DNA of 17,484 bases from an uncultured Rubrobacteraceae bacterium (lineage in GTDB: Bacteria; Actinomycetota; Rubrobacteria; Rubrobacterales; Rubrobacteraceae), in assembly GCA_902805985.1 (NCBI GenBank), contig CADCUW010000208.1:1-17484 (forward strand), in the 5' to 3' direction. This document shows positions 6,045 through 13,888 of the stretch, in pieces. A program made the position numbers and the translations under genes. The notes below the pieces were generated by a model that was given only the letters and a program-made list of their open reading frames with translations, was not told where the DNA came from and made no database searches. Every line of letters begins with the position of its first letter. The stretch's first letter is position 1.

Positions 6045-7748
6045 ATGGAAAACACCGCCTTCAACGTCGAATACAAGCCGCGCACGGGCAGCGAGGCGAT
6101 GTGCGAGGCCCTGCTGGACGAGGGCGTCGAGTACCTCTTCGGGTACCCGGGCGGCGCGATCATGCCTTTCTACGACGCCCTCCCGGACTACCCGCTAAAG
6201 CACGTCCTTACCCGCCACGAGCAGGCGGCCGCCCACGCCGCCGACGGCTACGCCAGGGCGACCAACCGCGTCGGCGTGGTCGTCGCGACGAGCGGGCCTG
6301 GTGCTACGAACCTCGTCACCGGCCTCGCCACCGCGCAGATGGACTCGGTCCCGCTCGTGGCCATAACGGGGCAGGTCGGGCGCCCGGCTTTGGGCAAGGA
6401 CTCGTTCCAGGAGACAAACGTGATGGGCATGACGCTGCCCTTCACGAAGCATTCCTTCCTCGTCGAGGACCCTGACGAGCTCTACCCGACAATGCGTCGG
6501 GCCTTCGAGATCGCACGCAGCGGAAGGCCCGGTCCCGTCCTCGTGGACGTGCCGAAGGACGTCCAGTTCGCGGCCTGCAACGACAACGGCTACCGTCGCT
6601 TGCGCGAGGCGCAGGCGCCCGTAGAGTCGCCGGCGCTGGAGCGGGCCGCGATGCTTATCAGGAACGCGAAGCGGCCCCTCATCCTGGCCGGCCACGGCGT
6701 CACGCTCGCGGGGGCGGAGAAGGAGCTGAGGCTTCTGGCCGAGCGGACCGGCATCCCGGTCGTCACCACCCTGCTCGGCATAAGCGCCTTCCCCGATGAC
6801 CACCCGCTCTACCTCGGGTGGCCCGGGATGCACGGGCAGGCGAGCGTGAACAGGGCCATAGACCGCTCGGACTTGCTGTTCGCCGTCGGGATGCGCTTCG
6901 ACGATAGGATCACGGGCGCCGTCGCCAAGTTCGCCCCGAACGCGAAGGTGATCCACGTGGACGTCGACCCCTCCGAGCTCGGCAAGGTCGTCAGGCCGAC
7001 GATCGGCATCGCCGAGGACGCGAGGGCCGCGATGCGCTCGGTGCTCGGCCACCTCGAAGAGATCCCGGAGGGTGAGGGCTGCTCCGGATGGCGCGAGGAG
7101 CTGGCTAAGAGCCAGGAGCCAGAGAGGCGGCGCGAGGAGAGGGCGCGGGGCGAGTACGGCCCGATCCAGGTGATGGAGGCCATAAAGAAGGTCGCGGGCC
7201 CGGAGATGCGACTCGTCACCGACGTCGGCCAGCACCAGATGTGGGCCGCCCAGTTCTTCGAGTTCACCAAGCACAACAGCCACATCACCAGCGGCGGCCT
7301 CGGCACCATGGGCTTCTCGCTCCCGGCGGCGATGGGCGTTGCCTTCGCCTACCCGGACGAGCCGGTCTGGGTCGTCGCGGGCGACGGCGGCTTCCAGATG
7401 AACATCCAGGAGCTCGCCACGATCCGGGACTTCGGCCTGAACATCAAGGTCGCCGTCCTCAACAACGGCTACCTCGGCATGGTCCGCCAGTGGCAGCAGT
7501 TCTTCCACAACCGCCGCTACTCGGAGACCCCCATAACCGGCCCGAACTACGAGCAACTCACCGCCGCCTACGGCCTCGCCGGGCGCACGGTGCGCGAGGG
7601 CGACGACGTCGAGGGCGCGGTCCGGTGGGCCGAGGAGCAGGACGGGTGCGTGATCCTGGACTTCCACATCGACCCCGAGAAGAACGTCTACCCCATGATC
7701 CCGTCCGGCATGAGCGTCAACGAGATGATCGAGGAAGATGGCGCCTGA
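6045..7748 (+). CDS. ilvB: acetohydroxyacid synthase catalytic subunit (IlvB)
   Basis: IlvB condenses pyruvate with pyruvate or 2-oxobutanoate to give acetolactate or acetohydroxybutyrate, the first common step to Val, Leu and Ile. The 567 residues carry the three-domain ThDP fold: a pyrimidine-binding domain with LTRHEQAAAHAADGYAR (catalytic Glu59) and ATSGPGATNLVTG (81-93); a FAD-site domain (about 195-330) with VGMRFDDRITGAV (281-293); and the ThDP pyrophosphate domain with VVAGDGGFQMN (443-453) and the Asn pair at 473-474. SGGLGTMGFSLPAAMG and GYLGMVRQWQ are AHAS-typical. The start ATG 6045 follows GAGGATGGG. It overlaps the ACT-domain gene by 11 bases. Its expression is probably controlled by the leader upstream. 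Confidence 0.97.
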   Translation: MENTAFNVEYKPRTGSEAMCEALLDEGVEYLFGYPGGAIMPFYDALPDYPLKHVLTRHEQAAAHAADGYARATNRVGVVVATSGPGATNLVTGLATAQMDSVPLVAITGQVGRPALGKDSFQETNVMGMTLPFTKHSFLVEDPDELYPTMRRAFEIARSGRPGPVLVDVPKDVQFAACNDNGYRRLREAQAPVESPALERAAMLIRNAKRPLILAGHGVTLAGAEKELRLLAERTGIPVVTTLLGISAFPDDHPLYLGWPGMHGQASVNRAIDRSDLLFAVGMRFDDRITGAVAKFAPNAKVIHVDVDPSELGKVVRPTIGIAEDARAAMRSVLGHLEEIPEGEGCSGWREELAKSQEPERRREERARGEYGPIQVMEAIKKVAGPEMRLVTDVGQHQMWAAQFFEFTKHNSHITSGGLGTMGFSLPAAMGVAFAYPDEPVWVVAGDGGFQMNIQELATIRDFGLNIKVAVLNNGYLGMVRQWQQFFHNRRYSETPITGPNYEQLTAAYGLAGRTVREGDDVEGAVRWAEEQDGCVILDFHIDPEKNVYPMIPSGMSVNEMIEEDGA

Positions 7749-8358
7749 GGCTACGGGCACGGCGTCCAGCACCGTCAGCGTCCGCCTGGCCGCCGGTATC
7801 CTCGCCCTCAACCGCTTCATGATGACCCTCCAGAACAAACGCATGCCCGTCGTCGACATAAAGGTGGACGCGAACGCCCAGGGCACGGGCATCGAGCTCG
7901 GCTTCGACTGCCCGGAGGAATCCGCCCGCCGCTACGCGGTGCTGCTCGAGAACATGGAGGATGTGGAGGAGCTCCACTTCGCAGCGACCGCGCCGGAGGA
8001 CCGGAGCGACTCTTCCATGGACTACGACGGGCGACGGTTCCGTTCGGTCGAGAACTCGGAGACCGGCGAGGTCGGGCCGGAGACCGTGTTCGCTTACAGG
8101 CAGGACGGCAACGTCGTCAGCGCGACCTACGAGGGCGGCGGCGTCCGGTCCGGCGTCCTGATCGCCACCGCGGACGGCGAGGGCAACCTCGACGCCAGGT
8201 ACGGGCACGTAAACGCCTCCGGCGGGCTGATGACCGGCGAGTGCCGCACGAAGCCCGAGGTATTGCCGGATGGACGCCTCAGGTTGCGCGAAGAGTGGCG
8301 GTGGACCTCGGGGGATGGGTCTTCCGGCCGGTCCGTCGTCGAAGAGATAGGAGACTGA
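7738..8358 (+). CDS. IlvM-like ACT domain fused to an 'NAGS-like' domain; putative AHAS regulatory subunit
   Basis: This 206-residue protein occupies the place of the AHAS small subunit, overlapping ilvB by 11 bases and ending 1 base before ilvC. Residues about 10-84 align by eye with the ACT domain of E. coli Ilv[21 protein letters not shown], then a helix and [20 protein letters not shown], ending VEELHF. An ACT subunit would activate IlvB and carry valine feedback. The usual IlvN second half is absent. Instead residues 94-204 ([20 protein letters not shown], later [18 protein letters not shown] and [11 protein letters not shown]) match a family of about 110 residues that I know as a stand-alone protein commonly labelled N-acetylglutamate synthase, without a visible GNAT acetyl-CoA motif. 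Its function is unproven. Linker 85-93 is short and polar. The fold and role of the second domain are inference; the fusion itself is seen as one uninterrupted frame. Confidence 0.85.
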   Translation: MAPEATGTASSTVSVRLAAGILALNRFMMTLQNKRMPVVDIKVDANAQGTGIELGFDCPEESARRYAVLLENMEDVEELHFAATAPEDRSDSSMDYDGRRFRSVENSETGEVGPETVFAYRQDGNVVSATYEGGGVRSGVLIATADGEGNLDARYGHVNASGGLMTGECRTKPEVLPDGRLRLREEWRWTSGDGSSGRSVVEEIGD

Positions 8359-8359
8359 T

Positions 8360-9382
8360 ATGGCCCGCGTGTACCGCGAAGGCGACATAGGAAACGAGAT
8401 CACGGGCAGAAAGATCGCGGTCCTCGGCTACGGCAGCCAGGGCCACGCCCACGCCCTCAACCTGAAGGAATCCGGCTGCGACGTCACGGTCGGCCTCTAC
8501 GAGGGCTCGAAGAGCTGGCCGAAGGCCGAGTCAGACGGCCTCGCGGTCATGACCATCGCCGACGCCGCGCGCCACGCCGACGTGGTGATGATGCTGCTGC
8601 CGGACGAGCGCCAGCCGGCGGTCTTCGAGGCCGAGGTCAGGGAGAACTTGTCCGAGGGCGACCTGATGCTCTTCGCCCACGGCTTCAACATCCACTTCAA
8701 CCAGATCGTCGTCCCTCCCGAGGTGGACCTCGGCCTCGTCGCCCCCAAGGGTCCCGGCCACGTGCTGCGCCGGATGTACGTGGAGGGCAAGGGCATGCCC
8801 TCGCTCTTCGCCGTCCAGAACGACGCGAGTGGTGCCGCGCGCGACGTCGTCCTCTCCTACGCCCGGGGCATCGGCAGCGGTCGGGCCGGCATCATCGAGA
8901 CGACCTTCGCCGAGGAGACCGAGACGGACCTCTTCGGGGAGCAGGCCGTGCTTTGCGGCGGGCTCTCCGCGCTCTTGACGGCCGGGTTCGAGACGCTGGT
9001 CGAGGCCGGGTACCAGCCGGAGCTCGCCTACTACGAGTGCGTCAACGAGCTGAAGTTGATCGTCGACCTCATCTACGAGGGCGGGTTGGCCGGGATGCGG
9101 TACTCGATCTCGAACACCGCCGAGTACGGCGACTACACGGCGGGGCCGAAGATCGTGGACGACGCCGTAAAGACCCGGATGCGCGAGATACTTACGGACA
9201 TCCAGACGGGCAAGTGGGCCAAGGAGTGGGTGCTCGAGAACCAGGCAGGAGGATCGAGCTTCCTCGCCATGCGCCGCCGCCAGGCCAATATGCAGGTCGA
9301 GAAGGTCGGCCAGGAGCTCAGGGCGCTCGCCGCCGAGGGCGCGGAAGCGCCGGCCGCGAGCCCGGCGGGAGGTACGAACTGA
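8360..9382 (+). CDS. ilvC: ketol-acid reductoisomerase, class I (IlvC)
   Basis: IlvC isomerises and reduces acetolactate or acetohydroxybutyrate to the dihydroxy acid, using NAD(P)H and Mg2+. The 340-residue length is the short class I form. The Rossmann loop [17 protein letters not shown] begins at residue 23, and the cofactor-specificity loop reads GLYEGSKSW (45-53), with Ser residues usual for NADPH but Tyr where many homologues have Arg. FAHGFNIHF supplies His107. Mg2+ ligands are Asp190 and Glu194 in TETDLFGEQ, and Glu226 and Glu230 in [17 protein letters not shown]. The tail after about 320 is Ala/Gly-rich and unconserved. AGGAG (8349-8353) lies 6 bases before the ATG. It is translated between the ACT protein and ilvE, which starts at its stop codon. 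Confidence 0.97.
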   Translation: MARVYREGDIGNEITGRKIAVLGYGSQGHAHALNLKESGCDVTVGLYEGSKSWPKAESDGLAVMTIADAARHADVVMMLLPDERQPAVFEAEVRENLSEGDLMLFAHGFNIHFNQIVVPPEVDLGLVAPKGPGHVLRRMYVEGKGMPSLFAVQNDASGAARDVVLSYARGIGSGRAGIIETTFAEETETDLFGEQAVLCGGLSALLTAGFETLVEAGYQPELAYYECVNELKLIVDLIYEGGLAGMRYSISNTAEYGDYTAGPKIVDDAVKTRMREILTDIQTGKWAKEWVLENQAGGSSFLAMRRRQANMQVEKVGQELRALAAEGAEAPAASPAGGTN

Positions 9383-10338
9383 TGGGCAGCAAGGCTTTCG
9401 CCGCGAACGACGCGGAGTGGTGCTACCACGACGGCGGGCTACAGAAGCTGGGCGACGTGCGCCTCTCCCCCGCCACCCACGCCCTCAACTACGGGACGGG
9501 AGTCTTCGAGGGTATCAGGGCCTACTGGAGCGAGGAGCGCGGGAGCTTGCAGGTCCTGAAGCTGCGCGAGCACTACGAGCGGTTCGAGAAGTCCTGCCGG
9601 ATGCTCCGCATCGACCTGCCGCACACCATCGACGAGCTGTGCGACATAACGCTTGAGATCCTCAAGCGCAACGGCCCGCGCGAGGACACCTACATCCGGC
9701 CGCTCGCGTACAAGGGCGCGACCTCGGTCGGGGTGAACCTGCTGGGCGAGTCGCAGCTCTCCATCTTCACGGTCCCGATGGGCAACTACGTCGAGCTCAC
9801 GGGCCTCAAGTGCTGCGTCTCCTCGTGGCGCCGCACGCCTGACACGTCCATACCGGCCCGCGGCAAGCTGACAGGCTCCTACATCAACACGGCGCTCGCG
9901 GTGGACGAGGCGCACCGGGCCGGCTACGATGACGCGATCTTCCTCACGCAAGACGGCCACGTCTCGGAGGCGAGCGCCGCCAACATCTTCCTGGTCAGGA
10001 AAGGCCAACTCATCACGCCGCCGGTTACGGCGGACATCCTGGAGGGCATCACGCGCGATGCGGTTATGGAGCTCGCGGAGAAGGAGATGGAGATACCCGT
10101 CATCGCCCGCGACGTGGACCGGACGGAGCTCTACGCCGCCGACGAGGTCTTTCTCTCGGGGACGGGCTTCCAGATAGCGCCCGTCACCGCGGTGGACGGC
10201 CGCGAGATAGGCTCGGGCAGCATCGGCCCGATTGCCGAGCGGCTGCAGGAGCTGTACTTCAAGGCCGCCCGCGGCGGCTGGGACGCGTACGCGGACTGGA
10301 CCGTCGCCGTCGAAGTTGCGGAGGGGGCGCGGCGGTGA
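9382..10338 (+). CDS. ilvE: branched-chain amino acid aminotransferase (IlvE)
   Basis: IlvE transfers the amino group of glutamate to the branched 2-oxo acids, the last step to Val, Leu and Ile. It is a fold-type IV PLP enzyme of 318 residues, the usual length. LSPATHALNYGTGVFEGIRAY (28-48) is the class IV start signature, ARGKLTGSYIN (159-169) contains the predicted PLP lysine Lys162, and VSEASAANIFLVRKGQL plus TPPVTADILEGITRDAV form the class IV pattern. ADEVFLSGTGFQIAPV completes the PLP-phosphate site. The ATG shares one base with the ilvC stop (TGATG), and GGGAGG (9367-9372) is well placed. Upstream codons in this frame back to 8953 are a shadow of ilvC and are excluded. Confidence 0.96.
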   Translation: MGSKAFAANDAEWCYHDGGLQKLGDVRLSPATHALNYGTGVFEGIRAYWSEERGSLQVLKLREHYERFEKSCRMLRIDLPHTIDELCDITLEILKRNGPREDTYIRPLAYKGATSVGVNLLGESQLSIFTVPMGNYVELTGLKCCVSSWRRTPDTSIPARGKLTGSYINTALAVDEAHRAGYDDAIFLTQDGHVSEASAANIFLVRKGQLITPPVTADILEGITRDAVMELAEKEMEIPVIARDVDRTELYAADEVFLSGTGFQIAPVTAVDGREIGSGSIGPIAERLQELYFKAARGGWDAYADWTVAVEVAEGARR

Positions 10339-10376
10339 GATACTGCCGACCCACATGAAGGAGAGCTTCTAACATC

Positions 10377-10448
10377 TTGCGTTCCTCCCTCGTCATCCTA
10401 CGACTAACCGGGGTGGCCGCCGGGCGAATTACTAGCCCCGGTCTCTAA
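10377..10448 (+). CDS. candidate leuA leader (attenuator) peptide
   Basis: A 23-codon frame can start at TTG 10377, after AAGGAG (10358-10363, spacing 13, rather long). It reads LRSSLVILRLTGVAAGRITSPGL, with the cluster CTC-GTC-ATC-CTA-CGA-CTA (10389-10406) holding Leu, Val, Ile and two rare CTA Leu codons. The 11-mer CCTACGACTAA (10397-10407) is identical, and in the same phase, to the ilv leader. An alternative five-codon frame ATG-AAG-GAG-AGC-TTC-TAA (10355-10372) overlaps the ribosome site. The peptide would act only as a sensor for leucine supply upstream of leuA. Start codon choice is the weak point. Confidence 0.5.
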   Translation: MRSSLVILRLTGVAAGRITSPGL

Positions 10449-10467
10449 CCGGCTGCCCCCGGCCACC
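10407..10467 (+). promoter_or_regulatory. mutually exclusive hairpins in the leuA leader
   Basis: ACCGGGG (10407-10413) pairs perfectly with CCCCGGT (10436-10442). GGTGGCC (10412-10418) pairs perfectly with GGCCACC (10461-10467). The 5' arms share two bases and the second stem encloses the 3' arm of the first, so stalling at the CTA codons could favour the downstream fold. No T-run follows, so the mechanism (termination or otherwise) is open. Confidence 0.4.
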
Positions 10468-10519
10468 AATCCCCCAGCGCCAGAGCATTTCAACGTAGTT
10501 TCGTAGGAGGAACAGAGTT

Positions 10520-12061
10520 ATGCGTCGAGTAGAGATCTTCGACACGACCCTTCGCGACGGCGAGCAGTCGCCGGGCATCTCCCTCTCGGTCGAGGAGAAG
10601 GTTGAGATAGCCCGCCAGCTCGCCCGCCTGGAGGTCGACGTCATAGAGGCGGGCTTCCCCATTACCTCGGAGGGTGACTTCGAGTCGGTCTCCAGGATCG
10701 CCGCCGAGGTCAAGGGCCCGCGAATCGCCGGCCTCGCCCGCCTCCACGAGGAGGACATACGCCGCGCCTGGGAGGCGGTCCAGTGGTCCGAGAGGCCCCG
10801 CATCCACACGTTCGTCGGCACGAGCGACCTGCACATCGAGCACCAGATGCGCTCGAACCGTGGGGACATCCTCAAGCGGGCGGGCGAGGCCGTTCAGTTC
10901 GCCAAGGGCCTCTGCCCGAACGTCGAGTTCTCCCCGATGGACGCGACGCGGACGGATATAGGTTTTCTCTCCGAGGTCGTCGCCGCGGCGGTCGAGGCCG
11001 GGGCGGACGTCGTCAACATCGCCGACACCGTCGGCTACACGACGCCGGTCGAGTTCGCCCATTTCCTGAAGGAGCTTCAGGAGAGAGTCCCGAAGCTCAA
11101 GGAGCGGGTCCTCTCGGTCCACTGCCACGACGATCTCGGGATGGCGGTCGCGAACTCGCTGGCCGGGGTCGAGGTCGGCGCCGGGCAGGTCGAGGTGGCC
11201 GTCAACGGCATCGGGGAGCGGGCCGGGAACGCGAGCCTCGAGGAGGTCGTGATGGCGCTCGCCACACGCGGCGACTTCTACGGCGTCGAGGTCGGCGTCG
11301 AGACGAAGCAGCTCGCCAACACGTCACGCCTCGTCTCGAACATGACCGGCTACGAGGTGCCGCCGAACAAGGCCATCGTGGGCAGGAACGCCTTTTTGCA
11401 CGAGTCCGGCATCCACCAGGACGGCGTCCTCAAGGACCGGCGCACCTTCGAGATCATGACGAAAGAAGATATCGGCCTGGAAGGCACGAACATCTTCCTC
11501 GGCAAGCACTCGGGCCGCCACGCCCTCAAGGACGCCCTCGAGGAGCTCGGCTACTTCGTCGATGGCGAGGTCCTCAAGCGCGCCTTCGTCCGCTTCAAGG
11601 AGATAGCCGACCACAAAAAGACCGTCACGGCGGCCGACCTCGAGGCGATAGCCGCCGACGAGGTCGGCTCCTTCGAGGGCAAGTACGTCCTCGACTCCTT
11701 CAGGGTCGTCGCCGCGACCGGCCGCCAGAGCCGGGCCGCCGTGAGGATCTCGCACGCCGAGCAGGGCACCTTCGAGGCCGAGGCCGAGGGCGAGGGCCCC
11801 GTGGACGCCGTCTTCCGCGCCGTGGACGCCGCCACCAACATCAAGGGACGGTTGACGGACTTCCGCATAGACGCCGTTACGGGCGGCAAGGACGCCCTCG
11901 GCGAGGTCCGGGTCTCGGTCGAGTTCGAGGGCAACGAGTACGGCGGCCGGGGCCTGAGCCAGGACGTCGTGGAGGCGGCGGCCCGCGCCTACGTGCGGGC
12001 GGCTAACGTGTACTCCGCCGGGCGGGTGAAGTCGGAGTGGGAAGCCCCGGTAGCGCCGTAG
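10520..12061 (+). CDS. leuA: 2-isopropylmalate synthase (LeuA)
   Basis: LeuA condenses acetyl-CoA with 2-oxoisovalerate, the committed step of leucine synthesis. The 513 residues are the standard bacterial type I length. The TIM barrel starts [13 protein letters not shown] (7-19) with metal ligand Asp13, [14 protein letters not shown] (199-212) gives His201 and His203, and [15 protein letters not shown] (229-243) gives the Asn ligand. KHSGRHAL and a C-terminal LeuA_dimer domain (about 375-510) are present, so leucine feedback inhibition is expected. The ATG follows TAGGAGGAAC at ideal spacing, the strongest ribosome site in the cluster, consistent with an independent start of translation after its own leader. 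It overlaps the next gene by 25 bases. Confidence 0.96.
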   Translation: MRRVEIFDTTLRDGEQSPGISLSVEEKVEIARQLARLEVDVIEAGFPITSEGDFESVSRIAAEVKGPRIAGLARLHEEDIRRAWEAVQWSERPRIHTFVGTSDLHIEHQMRSNRGDILKRAGEAVQFAKGLCPNVEFSPMDATRTDIGFLSEVVAAAVEAGADVVNIADTVGYTTPVEFAHFLKELQERVPKLKERVLSVHCHDDLGMAVANSLAGVEVGAGQVEVAVNGIGERAGNASLEEVVMALATRGDFYGVEVGVETKQLANTSRLVSNMTGYEVPPNKAIVGRNAFLHESGIHQDGVLKDRRTFEIMTKEDIGLEGTNIFLGKHSGRHALKDALEELGYFVDGEVLKRAFVRFKEIADHKKTVTAADLEAIAADEVGSFEGKYVLDSFRVVAATGRQSRAAVRISHAEQGTFEAEAEGEGPVDAVFRAVDAATNIKGRLTDFRIDAVTGGKDALGEVRVSVEFEGNEYGGRGLSQDVVEAAARAYVRAANVYSAGRVKSEWEAPVAP

Positions 12062-12810
12062 CGAACGCGGGGTGGGACGTCTGCGGGCCGTTCCCCGGCT
12101 ACCGTCGCCTCGACGGCCCGGTCCCCCTCCTCCACGCCCCGCGTCTCGCGGCGGAGGCGCGCAAGGTGCGGGAGTACCTGACGCGGGGCTCCGAGGCCCT
12201 CGCCAGCATCCTGATGGCAGGGCCGCCGATACTCTCGGCCCTCCTCGTTGCCGGCGAGGACTGGAGCGAGACGCCACGCGGAAACGAGCGCCCGTACCCG
12301 CCGGGGCTTCCGTACTTTACGCGCTCCGTCGAGCCCCCGGCGCTCGTGCTCCCGGAGAGGCTGTCTAAGGTCTTCCATCCCCAAACCGACGCGCTCCTGC
12401 CGCTAACCGTCTGGCACGAGCTGGCGCACGCCTTCCTGCTGGACGGGGAGGTCGTGAGGATGCCGTCGTGGCTGGGAGAGCTCGTGCCGCAGGCGGCGTC
12501 GGTGGCGGTCGCCCGGAGGGCCGGGCTGCCGCTGGAGGAGCATCTCGGCCTCGTCGACGAGGACCCGGGGTTCAAGATCCGGGATTTCCGAGGTCGGGCG
12601 GGCGCGGAGGAGCAGATGGCGTTTCAGAACCTCCTGCTTCTCCTCGGCGCGGCGGCGCTTGAGGAGTTCGGGGAGGACTCTCTCGGGCGTCTCTTCCGGG
12701 CGCTGTGGGACGAGAGGGACGTGGTCGGGGAGGCGCGGGCCGGGGAGTTGCTCGCAGGCGCTTTGGGGCCGGGAGGACAGGAGTGGCTCCGGTCGAGGCC
12801 GGAGTTCTAG
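12037..12810 (+). CDS. gluzincin-like HExxH putative metallopeptidase inside the leu operon
   Basis: I do not recognise this 257-residue protein as a named family. It contains HELAHAFL (His127, Glu128, His131), the zinc-binding HExxH, followed by MPSWLGELVPQAA. The latter resembles the WLxEG(x)A element of gluzincins, making Glu148 a candidate third ligand 20 residues after the catalytic Glu. The C-terminal third is helical and Leu/Ala-rich (LLLLLGAAALEEFGEDSLG). No signal peptide or membrane segment is clear, so it is likely cytosolic. The start is GTG 12037, overlapping leuA by 25 bases; the ribosome site is weak, suggesting coupled translation. Its stop is 10 bases before leuB. It is not a biosynthetic enzyme of the pathway, and its role there is unknown. 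Confidence 0.78.
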   Translation: MGSPGSAVANAGWDVCGPFPGYRRLDGPVPLLHAPRLAAEARKVREYLTRGSEALASILMAGPPILSALLVAGEDWSETPRGNERPYPPGLPYFTRSVEPPALVLPERLSKVFHPQTDALLPLTVWHELAHAFLLDGEVVRMPSWLGELVPQAASVAVARRAGLPLEEHLGLVDEDPGFKIRDFRGRAGAEEQMAFQNLLLLLGAAALEEFGEDSLGRLFRALWDERDVVGEARAGELLAGALGPGGQEWLRSRPEF

Positions 12811-12820
12811 GAGGAATATC

Positions 12821-13888
12821 ATGCGCGACTCTTTCGACATACTACTGCTACCGGGCGACGGCATAGGCCCTGAGGTGATCGGGGCCGCTAGACGCGTGAT
12901 AGACGCCGCGGCGGAGCACTTCGGCGTCGAGATCCGCTACGAAGAACGCAAGATAGGGGGGGTGGCGATCCGGGACGAGGGCGAGCCCGTCTCGGACGAG
13001 ACGCTTGAGGCGGCCCGGGCTTCGGACTCCGTCCTGCTCGGGGCGGTCGGGCACCCTGACTTCGACGACGCGCCCGTAAGACCGGAAGCTGGGTTGCTCA
13101 AACTCAGGAAGCACCTCGGGGCGTTCGCGAACTTGCGGCCCGTAGCGGCGATTCCGGCGTTGCTCGACGCGTCGCCGCTGAAGAAGGAGATCGTGTCGGG
13201 GGTGGACGTCCTGATCGTGCGCGAGCTTACCGGCGGCGCGTACTTCGGCGAGAAGGAGGAGGGCGAGGAGCGGGCGAGCGACCTCTCCGTCTATACCAGG
13301 GAGGAGATAGACCGGGTGGCCCGCGTCGCCTTCGACGCCGCCAAGCGTCGCAAGCGCCGCGTGACGAGCGTGGACAAGGCGAACGTGATGGCGACCGGCC
13401 GCCTGTGGCGGAAGGTCGTCACCGAGGTCGCCAAAGGCTACCCGGACGTCGAGCTCGACCACGTGCTGGTGGACGCGGCGGCGATGCACCTCGTCAGGGA
13501 GCCCAGACGGTTCGACGTGATGCTGACCGAGAACCTCTTCGGGGACATCCTCTCCGACGAGGCGGCGATGCTCCCCGGTTCGATGGGGATGCTCCCTAGC
13601 GCTTCTCTAGGGGAGCCCGGTTCCCCCGGCATCTTCGAGCCCGTGCACGGCTCCGCGCCGGACATCGCCGGGCAGGGCAAGGCGAACCCTTACGCCGCGA
13701 TCCTCTCTGCGGCGATGATGTTCCGCCACTCTTTAGGCCGCCCGGACGTTGCGGAGGCGATAGAGCAGGGCGTCTCGGTGGCGCTTGAGGCCCACTTTCT
13801 GACCGCCGACCTCGGCGGTAGCAAGACGACGGAAGGGGTGGCCGGGGCCGTCGGCCGGTGGGTCGGGGCCGGGGAGGGCGTGGCATGA
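12821..13888 (+). CDS. leuB: 3-isopropylmalate dehydrogenase (LeuB)
   Basis: LeuB oxidatively decarboxylates 3-isopropylmalate with NAD+, and the same reaction type acts on 3-methylmalate in the citramalate route. The 355 residues carry LLLPGDGIGPEV (8-19), VRELTGGAYFGEK with the family Tyr, VDKANVM with the catalytic Lys, the metal-binding TENLFGDILSDEAAMLPGSM, and the nucleotide-binding GIFEPVHGSAPDIAGQGKANP. His-Gly-Ser-Ala-Pro-Asp-Ile in this last motif is typical of NAD-dependent LeuB. I start at ATG 12821, just after TAGGAGGA; an upstream extension in this frame overlaps the metallopeptidase gene and lacks similarity. It overlaps cimA by 4 bases (ATGA). Confidence 0.96.
   Translation: MRDSFDILLLPGDGIGPEVIGAARRVIDAAAEHFGVEIRYEERKIGGVAIRDEGEPVSDETLEAARASDSVLLGAVGHPDFDDAPVRPEAGLLKLRKHLGAFANLRPVAAIPALLDASPLKKEIVSGVDVLIVRELTGGAYFGEKEEGEERASDLSVYTREEIDRVARVAFDAAKRRKRRVTSVDKANVMATGRLWRKVVTEVAKGYPDVELDHVLVDAAAMHLVREPRRFDVMLTENLFGDILSDEAAMLPGSMGMLPSASLGEPGSPGIFEPVHGSAPDIAGQGKANPYAAILSAAMMFRHSLGRPDVAEAIEQGVSVALEAHFLTADLGGSKTTEGVAGAVGRWVGAGEGVA

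Noticed and set aside
6195..7892. 565-codon open frame on the minus strand over ilvB
   Set aside because: It is antisense to a well-supported ilvB, has no family resemblance, and reflects the high third-position GC that removes stop codons from the opposite strand.
8000..8020. A frameshift or assembly join creating the ACT fusion
   Set aside because: The frame is continuous from 7738 to 8358 with no stop and uniform codon use. The ACT domain ends cleanly and a short polar linker follows. An error cannot be fully excluded without reads.
8953..9381. Upstream extension of ilvE
   Set aside because: It overlaps ilvC in another phase; the ilvE start at 9382 has a good ribosome site and the TGATG overlap.
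10783..12006. 407-codon plus-strand frame within leuA
   Set aside because: It is a shadow frame with Arg/Gly-rich translation and no motif, fully inside leuA.
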